From Bryobacterales bacterium (GTDB lineage Bacteria; Cyanobacteriota; Vampirovibrionia; Obscuribacterales; Obscuribacteraceae): 8,390 nt of DNA. Below, piece after piece: positions 6,015 through 8,390 of this stretch. Both the position numbers and the translations under genes were made by a program. The stretch is taken from contig CAJCHQ010000353.1 of assembly GCA_903970295.1 (NCBI GenBank), forward strand, positions 1 through 8,390, read 5' to 3'. The notes beneath the pieces are model-generated. The model did not search any database and was not told the DNA's origin. It saw nothing but the letters and a program-made list of their open reading frames with translations. How positions within the stretch are numbered: the first letter of the stretch is position 1; every line of letters starts with the position of its first letter.

Positions 6015-7535
6015 ATGACTGTTGCAGCGGAAAATTGTACGCATGAGAGTTGTCTGCCTGAAGATTATGTAGCTCGCCCCTACGCCCTCTCGTTCTCAGC
6101 CGACCTGGGCACACCGGTTGGTCTCTTCGAGAAACTGGCGCGCAGTGAAAGTTATGCTTTCCTTTTCGAAAGTACTGAAGGCGATGCCCGATTGGCCAGG
6201 TATTCATTTCTTTCGGCAGATCCTATCCTGACTGTGTCTTTCAAGGATGGCGCAGCCACTGTAGGCAATACTCAGGGCCAGCAAACTCGCGCCGTCACCA
6301 ATCCGGTTCTCTTTTTAAAAGATATACTCGAGCAGTTTCAAAGTCGCCTGGGAACACTGGGAAATAATCTGGCAGAGGGCTTTCTGCCTGCATCGCTCAA
6401 TCTGCCCAAAGCCCTCTCCGATATTCCATTTGTCGGTGGTCTGGTCGGCTACATGGGCTATGGCGCCTGCCAGTATCTGGAGAAAATCCCGCAACAGAAA
6501 ATCGATCCCACTCTCGTTCCGGATGGTTACTATGCTCTCTATGATTCGGTCGTTGTTTTCGATCATCAATTTCGGCGAGTGACATTACTGTCTTTGCGGG
6601 GTGAAGAGCATGCTCGGCTGATCCTCTCGAAGATGCTTGCTCCCGGGCATTTAGAGCCTTTGAAATTGGACTTGGAACCACTGACCAGCGCAGAAATGTT
6701 TGCCGATGTCTGCACTTCGGTGACTAGAGAAGAATTCATCAGTCAGGTTGAGGCGGCTAAGGAATTTATCAAAGCCGGGCAAGCCTTTCAAATTGTCGTT
6801 GCCCAGCGCTTTTCCTTGCCCACTCAATCGCCGCCAATCGATATCTATAGGATGTTGCAAGCGACCAATCCTTCACCGTACGCTTATTTCTTGAAGTTTC
6901 CCGAATTCGTTTATCTGGGATCATCGCCTGAAACTTTTGTCCAATGCCATGGTGGACGCTTGATGTTGCGTGCTATTGCCGGCACGCGCAAGCGCGGCGA
7001 AAGCAAGGAACAAGATGCGCTCCTGGGAAGAGAGCTGCAAACCGATGAGAAGGAAATGGCTGAACATCGCATGCTCGTCGACCTGGGTCGCAATGATCTT
7101 GGTCGCGTCTCGCAAGCCGGCACTGTGAAAGTCGGTGAATTGGCATGCCTGAGCCGCTATACGCATGTCATGCATCTGGAGACTGAGATTACAGGGCAGC
7201 TGGCCGAGGACCAATCGATCTTTTCAGCTTTTCAAAGCTGTTTTCCAGCTGGTACCGTATCTGGTGCGCCGAAAGTGCGGGCCATGCAATTGCTGAGCCA
7301 GCTCGAGCCCGAACGACGCGGGGTTTATTCTGGTGCCGTCGGTTATTTCGATTTGCGCGGCAACATGGACGGGGCGATTGCCATTCGCTCGGCCATCATC
7401 AAAGACGGCATTGCCCATATGAATGCCGGTGCTGGTATTGTCTACGATTCGAAATCAGAACTCGAATATGCCGAGACGAAAAATAAGGCGAAAAGCGTTT
7501 TGCAAGCGATCAAGCTAGCCCAGAGGTCACTCTGA
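6015..7535 (+). CDS. trpE: Anthranilate synthase component I
   Basis: This 506-residue cytoplasmic enzyme makes anthranilate from chorismate, with ammonia supplied by TrpG; it is the first committed step of tryptophan synthesis. The start ATG has GAGGA eight bases upstream. The N-terminal domain includes 'FLFESTEGDARLARYSF' (49-65), matching the family's LLES element of the tryptophan pocket, and 'NPSPYAYFLKF' (285-295) is its second part, so feedback inhibition is probably intact. The catalytic domain has 'GTRKRG' (323-328), 'DEKEMAEHRMLVDLGRNDLGRV' landmarks (344-365), 'TVSGAPKVRAM' (414-424) and 'GAGIVYDSKSELEYAETKNKA' landmarks (472-492), all complete. Length is normal for TrpE. The related PabB is less likely because of the Trp leader and the following trpG-trpD. 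Transcription is expected to be controlled by the attenuator directly upstream. The stop overlaps the trpG start by one base (TGATG). Confidence 0.97.
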   Translation: MTVAAENCTHESCLPEDYVARPYALSFSADLGTPVGLFEKLARSESYAFLFESTEGDARLARYSFLSADPILTVSFKDGAATVGNTQGQQTRAVTNPVLFLKDILEQFQSRLGTLGNNLAEGFLPASLNLPKALSDIPFVGGLVGYMGYGACQYLEKIPQQKIDPTLVPDGYYALYDSVVVFDHQFRRVTLLSLRGEEHARLILSKMLAPGHLEPLKLDLEPLTSAEMFADVCTSVTREEFISQVEAAKEFIKAGQAFQIVVAQRFSLPTQSPPIDIYRMLQATNPSPYAYFLKFPEFVYLGSSPETFVQCHGGRLMLRAIAGTRKRGESKEQDALLGRELQTDEKEMAEHRMLVDLGRNDLGRVSQAGTVKVGELACLSRYTHVMHLETEITGQLAEDQSIFSAFQSCFPAGTVSGAPKVRAMQLLSQLEPERRGVYSGAVGYFDLRGNMDGAIAIRSAIIKDGIAHMNAGAGIVYDSKSELEYAETKNKAKSVLQAIKLAQRSL

Positions 7536-8125
7536 TGAAAATCGCCATTATCGATAACTATGATTCTTTCACTTTCAATCTTTACCAGATGCTGCAGCCT
7601 CTGACAGACGAGCGGATTCAGGTTTTTCGCAACGATGCGATCGATTTCGCGCAATTGCAAGCGCTGGGGTTGGCTAAGATCGTGCTCTCCCCGGGACCCG
7701 GTCATCCGTCCCTAGAGTCTGATTTTGGCATCTGCAAAGAGATCATCTTGCGCCAGGCGGAGTTGGGTGTGCAAATTCTTGGTGTCTGCCTGGGTCACCA
7801 GGGCATCGTTCATCACTTCGGTGGTGACGTCGTGCGGGCACCGCAAGTAGTGCATGGCAAGACCAGCAAAATCAGAATCGAGCATGAGACGAAAATTCTT
7901 GCCGGCTTGGCGCAGAATTTCGAAGCCATGCGCTACCATTCGCTCGTCGCCGCCGAAGAGCATTTCCCTGATGTGTTGCGGGTCACGGCGCGGGATGCCG
8001 AGCACGGATTGATCATGGCCCTCGAGCACAAAACTAAACCAATTTATGGCGTTCAGTTTCATCCCGAATCGATTGGTACGCCCGAGGGCAGTCGTTTGCT
8101 GAGGAATTTCGTCGAAGCATGCTGA
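7535..8125 (+). CDS. trpG: Anthranilate synthase component II (glutamine amidotransferase)
   Basis: This 196-residue class I glutamine amidotransferase releases ammonia from glutamine for TrpE. It starts with the typical 'IIDNYDSFTFNLYQ' (5-18). 'LSPGPGHP' (51-58) forms the oxyanion region, Cys85 in 'GVCLGHQ' is the nucleophile, and His175 and Glu177 in 'QFHPES' complete the triad. 'VVHGKTS' (105-111) is a further family landmark. Full normal length. AGAGG lies eight bases before the ATG, which overlaps the trpE stop, so translation is probably coupled and gives matched subunit amounts. In many bacteria one such protein also serves p-aminobenzoate synthesis as PabA; a dual role cannot be excluded, but the position between trpE and trpD points to tryptophan. 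Confidence 0.96.
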   Translation: MKIAIIDNYDSFTFNLYQMLQPLTDERIQVFRNDAIDFAQLQALGLAKIVLSPGPGHPSLESDFGICKEIILRQAELGVQILGVCLGHQGIVHHFGGDVVRAPQVVHGKTSKIRIEHETKILAGLAQNFEAMRYHSLVAAEEHFPDVLRVTARDAEHGLIMALEHKTKPIYGVQFHPESIGTPEGSRLLRNFVEAC

Positions 8126-8390
8126 CTAAAGAAAAAATCGATGATCTGGTCAATTGCCGGCTGCCTGAAGATGTAGCCTGCCACTATCTGCGCTCGGTGT
8201 CGGAGGAGGCACTGACAGTGCCTATCATGTCTTTGATCATTGCCAGCGTGCAAGATACGGCCTTACCGCAAAGCGCTCAATTATTCGCCGATTTCGATTC
8301 TCTGCTGGATTGCAGCGGCACTGGCGGTAGCGGCATTCCGCACTACAATACTTCGACGACTGTCGCTTTTGTGCTGGCGGCGGCCGGCAT
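8119..8390 (+). CDS. trpD: Anthranilate phosphoribosyltransferase, partial (C-terminus off the right edge)
   Basis: An open frame of 90 codons runs from ATG 8119, seven bases inside trpG, to the window edge. The enzyme transfers phosphoribose from PRPP to anthranilate, the step after TrpEG. The N-terminal helical part is followed by 'DCSGTGGSGIPHYNTST' (64-80) and 'TVAFVLAAAG' (81-90). These match the family's PRPP-binding GTGG and the NxST motif. Two things are unusual: Ser71 replaces the common Asp of GTGGD, and the region before GTGG is about ten residues shorter than usual, with no clear 'MKGET..E' helix. No good ribosome site is near (GAGGA is 13 nt away), so translation is likely coupled to trpG. 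A TrpD-like paralogue is possible, but the operon position strongly favours trpD. Confidence 0.9.
   Translation, partial: MLTKEKIDDLVNCRLPEDVACHYLRSVSEEALTVPIMSLIIASVQDTALPQSAQLFADFDSLLDCSGTGGSGIPHYNTSTTVAFVLAAAG

Noticed and set aside
1..8390. Mobile elements, CRISPR arrays, tRNA or rRNA genes
   Set aside because: No transposase, long terminal repeats, regularly spaced repeats or tRNA-like cloverleaf was seen on reading the window.

Overview
The window looks like ordinary chromosomal DNA of balanced base composition from a bacterium with a cell envelope rich in polyprenyl-linked sugar chemistry. No rRNA, tRNA, insertion sequence or CRISPR array is visible to fix the taxonomy. The TPR/membrane protein, the HD-like protein and the frequent TTG starts made me think of the non-photosynthetic cyanobacterial relatives (Melainabacteria/Obscuribacterales type). 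That is an impression from protein style, not proof.

Layout. (1) 1-694, minus strand: 5' part of a gene for an HD-like protein with a degenerate metal-binding pair, running off the left edge. (2) 695-929: divergent intergenic region. (3) 930-3570, plus strand: a UbiA-family polyprenyl-phosphate phosphoribosyltransferase-like enzyme followed, with overlapping reading frames, by an ArnT-type GT-C glycosyltransferase. Together they suggest making and using a lipid-linked pentose or other sugar for envelope glycosylation. (4) 3571-3868: a gap with an inverted repeat and a 20-codon micro-ORF that stops 3 nt before the next gene. (5) 3869-5722: a 617-residue TPR protein with a central membrane anchor, an unrecognised middle domain and two C-terminal membrane helices. 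(6) 5723-6014: a complete tryptophan control region. (7) 6015-8390: trpE, trpG and the 5' part of trpD, tightly coupled (1-nt and 7-nt overlaps) and running off the right edge.

The clearest regulatory system is the trp leader. It holds a promoter with an extended -10, a palindrome over the -35, a short 29-codon leader ORF with four Trp codons (two adjacent), alternative pairing segments, and a strong hairpin followed by six T just before trpE. This is the layout of classical ribosome-mediated transcription attenuation. When Trp-tRNA is scarce the ribosome would stall at the Trp codons, the antiterminator would form, and trpEGD would be transcribed. The anthranilate synthase also keeps the residues expected for feedback inhibition by tryptophan, so control appears to act on both transcription and enzyme activity.
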